DNA of 40,506 nucleotides. It comes from Clostridia bacterium (GTDB lineage: Bacteria; Bacillota; Clostridia; Oscillospirales; Acutalibacteraceae). The DNA is taken from NCBI GenBank assembly GCA_017399175.1, contig JAFQEE010000003.1, positions 1 to 40,506 on the forward strand, read 5' to 3'. A model generated the notes under the pieces. It made no database searches. It was not told the origin of the DNA and saw only the letters and a list, made by a program, of their open reading frames with translations. Each line of letters opens with the position of its first letter. Position 1 is the stretch's first letter. The position numbers were made by a program, and so were the translations under genes. Of the stretch, positions 1-7,206 are shown in pieces.

Positions 1-6
1 AAACAT
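1..6 (-). CDS. Start of a gene running off the left edge (possibly tnpA)
   Basis: ATG at 6-4 is preceded by a strong AAGGAGG at about 8 nt spacing, so a gene almost certainly starts here. Only two codons (M, F) are in the window and no product can be read from them. The leader structure suggests an IS200-type transposase. Confidence 0.5.
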
Positions 7-180
7 GTTTTTAACCTCCTTGTATTTTAGTAATGCGGATGCCAAACCATCACTATTATACTTGGAGGTTAATCTTTTCTCTACTGCTTTTCGTGGCTTG
101 CCATTGCTCGCCACGTTTTATTTTTACTAAAGCTTTTTTATCCCCCGGTAGAACCGGGGGATTATATCTTTGCTAAAGAC
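1..180 (-). mobile_element. Probable left end of an IS200/IS605-type element, cut by the window edge
   Basis: This gene-free stretch leads into a start codon at position 6 (minus strand) and holds three inverted repeats. The hairpin at 141-161 has a perfect 9-bp stem and a 3-nt loop (TCCCCCGGT/ACCGGGGGA). The hairpin at 92-115 has CGTGGC/GCCACG arms. Positions 58-72 are complementary (13 of 15) to 11-25, which contains the ribosome binding site AGGAGG, so the leader RNA could hide its own Shine-Dalgarno sequence. Terminal hairpins and a sequestered tnpA ribosome binding site are known IS200 features. Without the transposase the family is inference, and the outer boundary (about 165-185) is not defined. 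Confidence 0.42.
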
Positions 181-185
181 CATGT

Positions 186-214
186 AAAAAGGACCTGCAT
201 TTCTGCAGGTCCTT
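186..214 (-). terminator. Rho-independent terminator of the 232-2061 gene
   Basis: An 11-bp perfect stem (189-199 with 204-214, four-base loop) is followed on the minus strand by five T residues. It lies 18 bp past the stop codon at 232. Confidence 0.85.
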
Positions 215-231
215 AATTCTTTTATTTGTAA

Positions 232-2061
232 TTATCTGAACAATGCGTCAAGAATTGGTTTAAGTGCCATTTCGCTGAATGCCTTATCACCATAGATGAA
301 GTAGAGAACATCACTTATTGTTCTTGTGATAATGTAAAGTGCGCGAGTAATACCTTTCATTGTCTTAGCTGAATCACCGCTTGTAATCTTGTTAAAGATA
401 TCATAGAAACGGTCATTTGCTGCCTTGAATTCTTCAGTATCAACAACTTTATTTTTAAGCATTTCGTCAACCTGTGCGATTGCTTCACTGAGTTCTTTTG
501 CATCTTCAGCAGTAAGAGTACTTGTATCGTAATCTCTCATATAATCAACATCTTCTCTTAATGTCTTTGTTTCTCTGCCGTAGTTGAACTGTGGGAACTT
601 ATCAGGGTATGAATGAACACTTGTGAAACCTTCATCAGTAAGAAGCTGAATGATAAGAGTCATAATAACATCGTTTGATGCTGTTGTTGCGTGGTTCTGT
701 CCGCTGAAATAGAATGTGTGTTCAGGAAGAAGACCTGAGCAAACATCCATAATACCTTCAGGGTCAGTATGGTCATGATTCTTAGGGTCAGTACAGTTAT
801 TGCGTGATGCAACATAGTTTTCAGGAAGCTTTGTTCCTACATTCACACTATATGCACCCATTGATGTTGAATCAACATGGATGATACCGTCACAATTCTG
901 TTTGTCGTGTGAAACTGCAAGCTGATAGAGTTCAACATTTGTATCAACGATGTCAAATACCTTAACACCATCTTCAATTGCTTCGAGAATATAATCCTCA
1001 GACTTAAGCTGTGCATCGTAGTACCAGTCAGCCTGTCTGCGGATTTCTTTCATATCGTCACCCATAAGGTACTTTTCACGACAAGCAGGATAGTCACCTG
1101 ATGGAATAAGACCCCAAAGAAGTGTTGAATATCTGAGATAATCATTAACCATTGCGCTTGCAATTTCATCAAGAAGAACATCAATATCAGCCTTTGGCAT
1201 AAGTCTCATAGCAATATTGATAATATAACCAAGATAGTTTTCGTAACCGATAACTGATGGCATTGCTGTTGTGTAAAGAGCTTCACTGTTCTTGTTGAAA
1301 CCATATCTGTAGCAGTCACCAAGAAGTGCTGCACCGTCAAGTGCAGGAACAGCAAATACGATTCTGTTGATATCTCTTGAAAGTGAGATATTCTGCTCGT
1401 CATAATATTTCATAAGACCGTTTGTGATTGAACCGCCCTGGCTTACAGGAATAAGGTTAACCTTTTCAGCCCCTGTATCCTTCTTAACGAACTGAATATA
1501 ATCATAAAGATCTTTTGATGTCTGAATCATATTGCCTGTTGAAACATAGTTGAAAACATAAAGGTTTTCTTCACCTGCAATATCGAAGAACTCTTCAACA
1601 GGGAAATTTCTGAGAACATGCTCTCTCTGAGAATCTGTAAGTGTTGCAAAACTACCCTCGTAAACCTGCGGACGAACATCGTCAATAAATTCACCGTTAG
1701 CATCTGAACGCTGTTTACCCATAAGAATTCCTGCAAGAATCTTTGAAACTTCTTTAGCCGCTAAACCATCTTTATCTTCCTGTGTAATAAACATTTTTGT
1801 AATAGGAAGAAGTGCTTTTGTAACAATGTCGGTAATTTCTTTTTCTCCGATTGATACATAGAATGGTGCTGCAAGAGGTGTGCCGTTAGCATCACAAGCA
1901 ATTTCACCATTTTCATAAGAATAAGTTTCGCACTGGAAAAGTCCCGGAATGATAATTGTAGGAACATATTCCTGTTTTGCTGAATAGCCAAGAACAGATA
2001 CACATGACAATGTAATAACTAATGCCAGCATAACTGCCATGGCTTTTCTCATCTTTTTCAT
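232..2061 (-). CDS. Secreted alpha/beta-hydrolase (lipase/esterase-like)
   Basis: A 609-residue protein with an N-terminal signal sequence: a basic stretch (MKKMRKAM), a hydrophobic core of about 18 residues and a likely cut near residue 27. It probably acts outside the membrane. A strand-turn motif (TIIIPGLFQ) about 15 residues later resembles the oxyanion-hole region of lipases. The nucleophile elbow reads PVSQGGS near residue 210, so the first Gly of the usual GxSxG is replaced. A late GQNHATTA segment is the best candidate for the catalytic histidine. The ATG at 2061 was chosen because AAAAGGGG lies 7-8 nt upstream; the longer TTG-initiated frame would place that site inside the gene. It has its own promoter and terminator. 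The substrate is unknown. Confidence 0.75.
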   Translation of the reverse strand: MKKMRKAMAVMLALVITLSCVSVLGYSAKQEYVPTIIIPGLFQCETYSYENGEIACDANGTPLAAPFYVSIGEKEITDIVTKALLPITKMFITQEDKDGLAAKEVSKILAGILMGKQRSDANGEFIDDVRPQVYEGSFATLTDSQREHVLRNFPVEEFFDIAGEENLYVFNYVSTGNMIQTSKDLYDYIQFVKKDTGAEKVNLIPVSQGGSITNGLMKYYDEQNISLSRDINRIVFAVPALDGAALLGDCYRYGFNKNSEALYTTAMPSVIGYENYLGYIINIAMRLMPKADIDVLLDEIASAMVNDYLRYSTLLWGLIPSGDYPACREKYLMGDDMKEIRRQADWYYDAQLKSEDYILEAIEDGVKVFDIVDTNVELYQLAVSHDKQNCDGIIHVDSTSMGAYSVNVGTKLPENYVASRNNCTDPKNHDHTDPEGIMDVCSGLLPEHTFYFSGQNHATTASNDVIMTLIIQLLTDEGFTSVHSYPDKFPQFNYGRETKTLREDVDYMRDYDTSTLTAEDAKELSEAIAQVDEMLKNKVVDTEEFKAANDRFYDIFNKITSGDSAKTMKGITRALYIITRTISDVLYFIYGDKAFSEMALKPILDALFR

Positions 2062-2093
2062 AAAGATACCCCTTTTCAAAATTTTATAGATAA

Positions 2094-2122
2094 ATTATAT
2101 CAATAATTCAACACTTTGTAAA
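2094..2122 (-). promoter_or_regulatory. SigA-type promoter of the secreted hydrolase gene
   Basis: On the minus strand TTTACA (2122-2117) and TATAAT (2099-2094) are separated by 17 bp, 33 bp upstream of the ATG at 2061. Confidence 0.7.
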
Positions 2123-2147
2123 TAAATTCCAACCATTAAAATCATAC

Positions 2148-2186
2148 AAAAAGGACCTGCGCATTTTTAACACTTTGCACAAGTCC
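2148..2186 (-). terminator. Terminator of nrdR
   Basis: On the minus strand an 11-bp stem (2186-2176 with 2163-2153, two G-U wobbles) is followed by five T residues. It starts 24 bp after the nrdR stop codon. Confidence 0.8.
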
Positions 2187-2209
2187 CCATTTTTATTAAT
2201 ATATTATCC

Positions 2210-2665
2210 TTATTTCTTGTCAAGGAATTTAGAAAGTTCCTCCATAAATGCGTTGACATCCTTGAATTGCTTGTAAACAGAAGCAAAACGAACATAAGCA
2301 ACCTCATCAATTTCCTTAAGTTTTTCCATTACAAGTTCACCAATATGAACACTTGTAACCTCGCGGTCAAGGGAATTCTGTAATGTTGTTTCGATTTCAG
2401 TAACTGCTCTTTCAATAGTTTCAATTGAAACAGGACGCTTTTCACATGCTGTAAGCATACCCTTAATAAGTTTACTACGGTCAAAAACTTCACGATTCTT
2501 GTCTTTTTTCACAACAACAATTGGTACATTTTCGATAATTTCATAAGTGGTAAATCTTTTTGCACACTTGATGCATTCGCGTCTGCGACGAATTTTTTCG
2601 CCTTCGTCTGTTGGACGAGAATCAATTACTTTACTTTCTTCAAAACCGCAAAAAGGACATTTCAT
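2210..2665 (-). CDS. nrdR: NrdR, repressor of ribonucleotide reductase genes
   Basis: A 151-residue protein of the usual family length. It begins with the NrdR zinc ribbon (MKCPFCG, with C3, C6, C31 and C34 as ligands, and the RRRREC segment), followed by an ATP-cone domain at roughly residues 46-136 ([17 protein letters not shown]). In the family, the ATP-cone senses ATP/dATP and the ribbon binds paired NrdR boxes upstream of nrd genes. The ATG at 2665 was chosen over longer frames because it gives the canonical N-terminus and has AAAGGAAG about 8 nt upstream. No nrd gene is nearby. The leader contains a large inverted repeat, described separately. Confidence 0.95.
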   Translation of the reverse strand: MKCPFCGFEESKVIDSRPTDEGEKIRRRRECIKCAKRFTTYEIIENVPIVVVKKDKNREVFDRSKLIKGMLTACEKRPVSIETIERAVTEIETTLQNSLDREVTSVHIGELVMEKLKEIDEVAYVRFASVYKQFKDVNAFMEELSKFLDKK

Positions 2666-2680
2666 AAGAACACTTCCTTT

Positions 2681-2954
2681 AAGTTGGCGAAGATAATCCA
2701 AAATAGTTTTTTGAATACATATTTTCGCCAATCTATTGTTAAAATACTCGTAAATCCGTAAGGATTTACTGCGTTTTGTGCCTCAGCTTGACAAAAATCT
2801 GCTATCCAAAAAATCTTCGACCTTAAAACGAAGAATTTTTATTGGATTTTTGGTTGCTGAGAACGATGGAAGGCGGGTGCCTTTCGAGGGTGAAGCATCA
2901 AAAAGACTTAAAAATTATCGTTTTAAGGCTGTTTTGGATTATCTTCACCAACTT
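2681..2954. repeat. Large imperfect palindromic element forming the nrdR leader
   Basis: This covers most of the 337-bp gene-free gap 2666-3002. The outer arms 2681-2706 and 2929-2954 are complementary with about two mismatches. Directly inside the right arm, 2909-2928 is complementary to 2821-2841; in the left half these two blocks are separated by 114 bp. The left half also holds a local hairpin (2804-2819 with 2829-2847, with CTCAGC at 2782-2787 pairing to GCTGAG at 2856-2861). That hairpin uses the same bases as the long-range pairing, so the two folds compete. A perfect 8-bp hairpin sits at 2750-2769. It is either a dispersed repeat inserted between promoter and gene or a structured regulatory leader. 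Confidence 0.7.
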
Positions 2955-2968
2955 AATCTATATATGGT

Positions 2969-2998
2969 ATTTTACCATACTTTAGACCACAATGTAAA
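2969..2998 (-). promoter_or_regulatory. Probable nrdR promoter with an overlapping dyad
   Basis: On the minus strand TTTACA (2998-2993) and TAAAAT (2974-2969) are separated by 18 bp. The -10 box lies inside a perfect dyad, TATGGTA-TTT-TACCATA (2963-2979), a possible operator. Transcription from here would give an nrdR leader of about 295 nt. Confidence 0.5.
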
Positions 2999-3002
2999 GG
3001 TT

Positions 3003-3785
3003 TTATAGTAATTTTTTAAGTTTTTCAATGGCAAAAGTCAGTTCTTTATCTTTTTCGAAGCCATTTTCGTACAATTCAACGATAAAATCACCGGTATAAC
3101 CCAATGATTTCATCAAATCGAAAAACTTTTTGAAATCAAAAACACCGTTTTTACAAGGAACAATACAATCAAATTCATCATTATGGTCACTTATGTGAAT
3201 ATGACGGATATATTTATGAAGTTTTTCCGCAAACTCATAAGGATTTAATCCCGTTCTTATTGATTGCTTGATATCAAAAACCATATTGAAATCATCACCG
3301 ATATATTCACCCATAGAAGCGAGAAAATCAGGATTTTCGCTACGATAATGAACAACATTTTCCTGACAGACCAAAAGTCCCTCTGCTTTTCCCATTAAAG
3401 TCAATTCACCAAATCGGTCAAAATACTCTTCATCGGGAATACTGCCGGGTTTTTTTATGCCGTGAAGCACCAAATGCTTTGCACCAAGAGTGTGCATAAC
3501 ATCAAAATGGCGTTTGAAAGATGTATCCTTTGCCTCAAAAAATCGTCTTTTGTATGAGCTGAAAAGATGATATGACTCGGTAAATGAACCCATAGTATGA
3601 ACAGAAGAAACTTTCATACCATAGTAATTGCAGATGTCTGCCATATTCTTTACAAATGCAGGTTCGAACTCTGAATCGGCATTCATAAATATTTCAATTG
3701 TTTTTACACCTGTTTCCCCTGCTCTTACAATAGATTTTTCTGTTTCAAGAGGATAAAAACAAGCCGAAGATAAACCAATATCCAT
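3003..3785 (-). CDS. Sugar phosphate isomerase/epimerase-type TIM-barrel protein
   Basis: 260 residues of the xylose-isomerase-like (AP endonuclease 2) TIM-barrel family, apparently full length with no signal peptide. Plausible metal ligands lie on successive strands: Glu in CQENV, Asp in VFDIKQ, the histidines of HIHISDH and Glu in FIVELYE near the C-terminus. Such proteins isomerise, epimerise or dehydrate sugars; this one cannot be assigned a substrate. It starts 6 bp after the transglutaminase-like gene and is probably co-transcribed with the ATP-grasp and alpha-E genes, so it may act in the same pathway. RBS AAGGTAG precedes the ATG. Confidence 0.8.
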   Translation of the reverse strand: MDIGLSSACFYPLETEKSIVRAGETGVKTIEIFMNADSEFEPAFVKNMADICNYYGMKVSSVHTMGSFTESYHLFSSYKRRFFEAKDTSFKRHFDVMHTLGAKHLVLHGIKKPGSIPDEEYFDRFGELTLMGKAEGLLVCQENVVHYRSENPDFLASMGEYIGDDFNMVFDIKQSIRTGLNPYEFAEKLHKYIRHIHISDHNDEFDCIVPCKNGVFDFKKFFDLMKSLGYTGDFIVELYENGFEKDKELTFAIEKLKKLL

Positions 3786-3791
3786 AAAAAA

Positions 3792-4568
3792 CTACCTTTT
3801 TGTTACCTTTAATCCCACTGTCTGTGTCTGCATTCCGCCACCGGTCAAAAGGCCACGGTTAATACCACAATCGGCAAAATCTCTGCCACGACTGATAATA
3901 ATATAATTTTCGTCAGCAAGTCGATTGTTTGTAGGGTCAACACCGTGCCAGCTACCATTATGATAAACCTCAACCCAAGCGTGAGTTTCACCCTCACCAA
4001 CCATCATACCAACAACATAGCGACAAGGAATTCCTGCTTTTCGCAAAAGTGCCAACAGAATATGAGAATAATCCTGACAAACACCTGCACCATTCAAAAG
4101 TGCTTCTTCTGCTGTTGTAATAACACTTGTTGAACCCGATTTATAAACAATATTCGCACGAATTGCTCTTGTGAATTTAAGTGCTGTGTCAACTGCGTCG
4201 TTAGAAATGCCAATCTGAATACGGTCAAACATTCTGTTAAGTTCTGCACCACATTTTGTGTAGTTAGTAGGGTATCTGTAAACAGGATTAAGGTCACTTT
4301 CAGGAGTTATGTGTGCCCCTGTTGTTACTGTTCCCGATACATCAACCGTAAATTCATTGTGCATTGTCACAATTCTGTCTGTCACAAGAATATTGCCGAA
4401 TCCGTCACTTGAATATGTCAGTTCGTTTTCAGGAAAAACTGTCACCTTAATATCCTCGATATGCTGATTTTCACATTCAAGAGGTATGCAACGAAGCGTA
4501 TAACAATGTTTTACCACAGGAAGTGAAAACTTGATTGACATATTATATGTAAAATCCAATACTGCCAT
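3792..4568 (-). CDS. Transglutaminase-like cysteine peptidase/transferase
   Basis: 258 residues. An N-terminal beta-rich region (about 1-110) resembles the bacterial transglutaminase N-terminal domain. The catalytic core follows, with the triad visible as C164 (GAGVCQDYSH), H197 (ETHAWVEVY) and D211 (GVDPTNN). No signal peptide is seen, so it is likely cytoplasmic. The ATG lies one base past the stop of the alpha-E gene (TAAAATG) with GGAGTG upstream, so the two are translationally linked. The grouping ATP-grasp, alpha-E, transglutaminase is a known conserved neighbourhood predicted to make and process peptide-like products. In that model this enzyme would cleave or transfer amide bonds. The actual substrate is unknown. 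Confidence 0.88.
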   Translation of the reverse strand: MAVLDFTYNMSIKFSLPVVKHCYTLRCIPLECENQHIEDIKVTVFPENELTYSSDGFGNILVTDRIVTMHNEFTVDVSGTVTTGAHITPESDLNPVYRYPTNYTKCGAELNRMFDRIQIGISNDAVDTALKFTRAIRANIVYKSGSTSVITTAEEALLNGAGVCQDYSHILLALLRKAGIPCRYVVGMMVGEGETHAWVEVYHNGSWHGVDPTNNRLADENYIIISRGRDFADCGINRGLLTGGGMQTQTVGLKVTKR

Positions 4569-4569
4569 T

Positions 4570-5256
4570 TTATATCACTCCTGTTACAAATAATTGTGAC
4601 AATTCGTTCTGAATTGAAATTCTGTATGGTGTATAGTCCTCTTCTTCAAGAATCATTCTTGAAAGTCGTTCAATAGAATGAGAATTAAAGTCGATACCCA
4701 CCTTGTAAAGACGATTGAGCATAATTGAGAATTCTTTTCTCAATAATTCCACAGGATAATCAAGTCTTGTGTACAAATCAAGTCTTTCTACACTTCTGCC
4801 GAATTTTAAAATATTTCTTGAAACCTCTGCTTCAATATTATCATCAGCACTTCCCCAGAACGCAAAAATCCAGTCAGTTACCTCCTGAACTTTAAGAAGC
4901 GGTGCATTACTGCTACTGCTTTTTTCCATAATATCGACCGCAAGCTGAAGATACGCAAGTGTTTCCGAACTGATTACATTTCGCATTTCAACGGCATTGT
5001 CATAAGCGTGAAGAAGGCTTGAATAAATTGACGCAGGGTCATTGGAATCAAAAAGGAATGAACTTATAAACTCCTGACGACAAGAGTAATTGTTGGCAAT
5101 TCCAAGTCGGCGACAGAAATTTATGTATTCCTCGTCATTAACATCAATCATAATGTCATAACACTCGGTGAAAGCTTTAAGAGTAGTAAAAACTCGTTCA
5201 ACATATCGACCAAGCCAGAAAAGATTATCACTTGATTTTATCGAGATAACACCCAT
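4570..5256 (-). CDS. Alpha-E domain protein (DUF403)
   Basis: 228 residues, mostly helical, with the family's conserved start (SSDNLFWLGRYVERV) and a second characteristic helix (FGRSVERLDLYTRLDY). It ends at YTPYRISIQNELSQLFVTGVI. Typical alpha-E proteins are about 300 residues, so this is a short form that appears compact rather than frameshifted: no extra in-frame homology is visible downstream, because the next gene starts one base later. It overlaps the 3' end of the ATP-grasp gene by 19 bp. Alpha-E proteins accompany circularly permuted ATP-grasp enzymes; their biochemical role is unproven. Confidence 0.88.
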   Translation of the reverse strand: MGVISIKSSDNLFWLGRYVERVFTTLKAFTECYDIMIDVNDEEYINFCRRLGIANNYSCRQEFISSFLFDSNDPASIYSSLLHAYDNAVEMRNVISSETLAYLQLAVDIMEKSSSSNAPLLKVQEVTDWIFAFWGSADDNIEAEVSRNILKFGRSVERLDLYTRLDYPVELLRKEFSIMLNRLYKVGIDFNSHSIERLSRMILEEEDYTPYRISIQNELSQLFVTGVI

Positions 5257-6551
5257 GTGTCTTTAAAGCCTCCTCCCTGTGATGAATTAACTACGAATGA
5301 ATTTGCATCTTTTGAAAAACGAGTAAGACCGCTTTTCCATACAACAGGTTCTTCACCTGTAAGCACAAATGCTCGTAAATCTGCTTTTCGCTCTGTCCAT
5401 GCACCGTTTTCAACAACTTTAAGGTCATTGAATTGAATTACTTCCTGTGCAATAAATCGTCTTGCTTCTTTCTGTATAAGTTTCTTTAATTCATAAACCT
5501 TTTCCAAAGACAATTCACTACCGAAAACAACACCATAGCCACCTGATTCAGCAACATCCTTGATAACGAGCTTCTGAATATTATCAAGAACATATTTCAT
5601 ATCATCGGGATAAAATGGCAAATATGTCGGTGCATTTGACAAAATCGGTTCTTCACCAAGATAATACTTAATCATAGCAGGAACATAATAGTAAATTCCC
5701 TTATCATCGGCAACGCTGTTACCCGGTGCATTGACAAGAGCCACATTACCCGCTCTGTAAGCATCCATAATATGTGGAACACCAAGAAGTGAGTCAGCAC
5801 GGAATGTCATTGGGTCCATAAAGTCATCATTTATTCTGCGATAAACTGCACCAACTCGTTTTCTGCTACCTGAATACTCATTATAATAAAGAACATTACC
5901 CTCAACAAACAAATCCTGTGGCATTGCAAAAACTGCACCTGTTTTTTCTGCAAGATATGAATGTTCAAAGAATGCTGAGTTAAATCGTCCGGGAGTAAGC
6001 ACTACATTTATACCGCCTGTGTTAACATAGTCGAGTGCATCACGAAGTAAATCACCGTAATTACGATTATCAACAACAGTATTTGCACGGAAGGTGTCAG
6101 GACTAGCTCGTCGGCAAAGTTCCCTTGCAATCATAGGATAAGACGCACCTGATGGCACACGAAGATTATCTTCAAGTACATACCAACGCATATCATTACC
6201 CTGAACAAGGTCAATACCTGAAATATGAGCAAAAACATCTTTTGGCGGTACTGCACCCTCACATTCCATCATATATCCTGCTGCACCATAAACAAATTCT
6301 TCAGGAATAATCTTATCCTTTATAATTTGCTTTTTTGTATAAATATCTTTCAAGAAAATATTCAAAGCCTTTACTCGCTGTTTAAGACCTCTTTCGAGGT
6401 AGTCAAACTCGTCTTTTGAGATTATACGAGGTACTGCATCAAACGGAAAAAGACGCTCATTGAATACATTGTTTTTGTAAATACCAAACTTAACACCGTA
6501 TCGTGCCAAAAGTCGGTTTATTTCGTCTGTATGTTCTATAAGTCCGTACAA
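5238..6551 (-). CDS. Circularly permuted ATP-grasp protein (predicted peptide ligase)
   Basis: About 437 residues matching the circularly permuted type-2 ATP-grasp family (DUF404/DUF407), close to the usual 450-480. Family signatures include RIISKDEFDYLERGLKQR, WYVLEDNLRVPSGASY, VALVNAPGNSVADDKG, VIKDVAESGGYGVVFG and the C-terminal SSQGGGFKDTWVL. ATP-grasp enzymes activate a carboxylate as an acyl phosphate and join it to an amine; this subgroup is predicted to form amide bonds. First gene of its operon. Start: GTG at 6560 overlaps the ribosome binding site AGGGAG (6565-6560), whereas TTG at 6551 is 8 nt from it, so TTG is preferred. Confidence 0.9.
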   Translation of the reverse strand: MYGLIEHTDEINRLLARYGVKFGIYKNNVFNERLFPFDAVPRIISKDEFDYLERGLKQRVKALNIFLKDIYTKKQIIKDKIIPEEFVYGAAGYMMECEGAVPPKDVFAHISGIDLVQGNDMRWYVLEDNLRVPSGASYPMIARELCRRASPDTFRANTVVDNRNYGDLLRDALDYVNTGGINVVLTPGRFNSAFFEHSYLAEKTGAVFAMPQDLFVEGNVLYYNEYSGSRKRVGAVYRRINDDFMDPMTFRADSLLGVPHIMDAYRAGNVALVNAPGNSVADDKGIYYYVPAMIKYYLGEEPILSNAPTYLPFYPDDMKYVLDNIQKLVIKDVAESGGYGVVFGSELSLEKVYELKKLIQKEARRFIAQEVIQFNDLKVVENGAWTERKADLRAFVLTGEEPVVWKSGLTRFSKDANSFVVNSSQGGGFKDTWVLSR

Positions 6552-6585
6552 ATTCTTCACTCCCTGAATTTAAATAGAATTACAC

Positions 6586-6615
6586 ATTATAATTATAAAC
6601 TTTTTCTTTAACCAA
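6586..6615 (-). promoter_or_regulatory. Promoter of the ATP-grasp/alpha-E/transglutaminase operon
   Basis: On the minus strand TTGGTT (6615-6610) and TATAAT (6591-6586) are separated by 18 bp, about 35 bp from the start codon. A second TATAAT at 6597-6592 has only 12 bp spacing and is less likely. The rest of the gap 6561-6962 holds the two repeat features listed next and nothing else I can name. Confidence 0.55.
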
Positions 6616-6714
6616 GTAAATGAGAGAAATAAACAAATATATCGATGATTTTTTGACATTACATATAATACGCAGAGTTTTACAACCATATCAAGCAAAT
6701 CATAATTTATCGGG

Positions 6715-6822
6715 CCCCTCAGTCACCTTTCGGTGACAGCTCCCCATCAAGTGGGGAGCCTATTTTTGGCCTTCCCCCTGGAGGGGAAGGTGGCACGAGC
6801 AAAGCGAGTGACGGAAGGGGGG
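6715..6822. repeat. Palindromic repeat ends in R-L order
   Basis: Two hairpin-bearing modules. The R-type end (6715-6759) has a CAGTCACC/GGTGAC hairpin then CTCCCC/GGGGAG. The L-type end (6770-6822) has CCTTCCCC/GGGGAAGG, then TGGCACGAGC...GAGTGACGG. Their outer hairpins face each other across about 10 bp. Related modules occur at 8218-8342, 8900-9014 and 27761-28272, there in L-R order. Confidence 0.75.
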
Positions 6823-6900
6823 ATTATAATCGCGTCGCAGACCCTTCATTCTGCATTCAGCATTTTGCATTCTGCATTCAGTTCGACAAACTCCAATTTG
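6823..6900 (-). repeat. Dispersed repeat, copy 1 (second copy at 40266-40327)
   Basis: On the minus strand this reads from CAAATTGGAG through a GTTTGTC hairpin arm, GAATGCAGAATGCAAAATG and GAAGGGTCTGCGAC to an ATTATAA tail. The same order of blocks appears on the plus strand at 40266-40327. Copy 1 has an extra direct repeat of about 14 bp (GAATGCAGAATG occurs twice). Confidence 0.75.
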
Positions 6901-6936
6901 TCTGTCACTTTTACCTTTCTTGACAAGAATGAAACA

Positions 6937-6963
6937 ACCTCCCAAGTTAAAATCTTGAGAGGT
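6937..6963 (-). terminator. Possible weak terminator of the XRE gene
   Basis: The arms ACCTCCCAAG (6937-6946) and CTTGAGAGGT (6954-6963) pair with one mismatch at the end of the XRE reading frame. On the minus strand only a broken T run (TTGTTTC) follows, so termination may be inefficient. Confidence 0.35.
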
Positions 6964-7163
6964 CATTTTTTATCAGTTAATCCTAAAATATAATCTGTTG
7001 ATGTTTTATAATATTTTGCTAACGAAATTAAAATTGATGTTGGAATATCACGCTGTCCTAATTCATAATTGCTGTACACCTGTTGTGAACAATTTAATAT
7101 TTGTGCCATTTGTTTTTGTGTTAAATCGTTGTCTTCACGCAAATCACGAATTCGCCTATACAT
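6963..7163 (-). CDS. Small XRE-family helix-turn-helix regulator
   Basis: 66 residues, essentially a bare Cro/C1-type HTH: IRDLREDNDLTQKQMAQIL, the recognition helix region CSQQVYSNYELGQRDIP, then LISLAKYYKTSTDYILGLTD. The ATG at 7163 was preferred over the GTG at 7172, because AGGTG (7174-7170) would overlap the GTG but sits 6 nt from the ATG. It faces the VanZ-like gene. The shared 111-bp region holds a plus-strand promoter with a dyad in its spacer, the typical arrangement for an autoregulating repressor that also controls the divergent genes. Confidence 0.9.
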   Translation of the reverse strand: MYRRIRDLREDNDLTQKQMAQILNCSQQVYSNYELGQRDIPTSILISLAKYYKTSTDYILGLTDKK

Positions 7164-7206
7164 TATCATCACCTATGTATAGTATATGCTACAACAAAAT
7201 GCAGTA

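Noticed and set aside
2778-3008. 76-codon plus-strand frame between nrdR and the TIM-barrel gene
   Set aside because: It reads straight through the inverted repeat, has no ribosome binding site, and its protein has no recognisable domain.
6653-6669. TTGACA with TATAAT on the plus strand as a promoter
   Set aside because: The boxes are only about 5 bp apart, far too close, and no gene follows on that strand before the XRE region.
6841-6882. Tandem-looking TGCATTCTGCATTC units as a possible CRISPR
   Set aside because: The units are about 14 bp with no spacers and no cas genes nearby. They belong to a dispersed repeat.
6733-6993. 86-codon plus-strand frame and the opposing 68-codon frame
   Set aside because: Both are translations of the palindromic repeats at 6715-6900, with no separate start signals.
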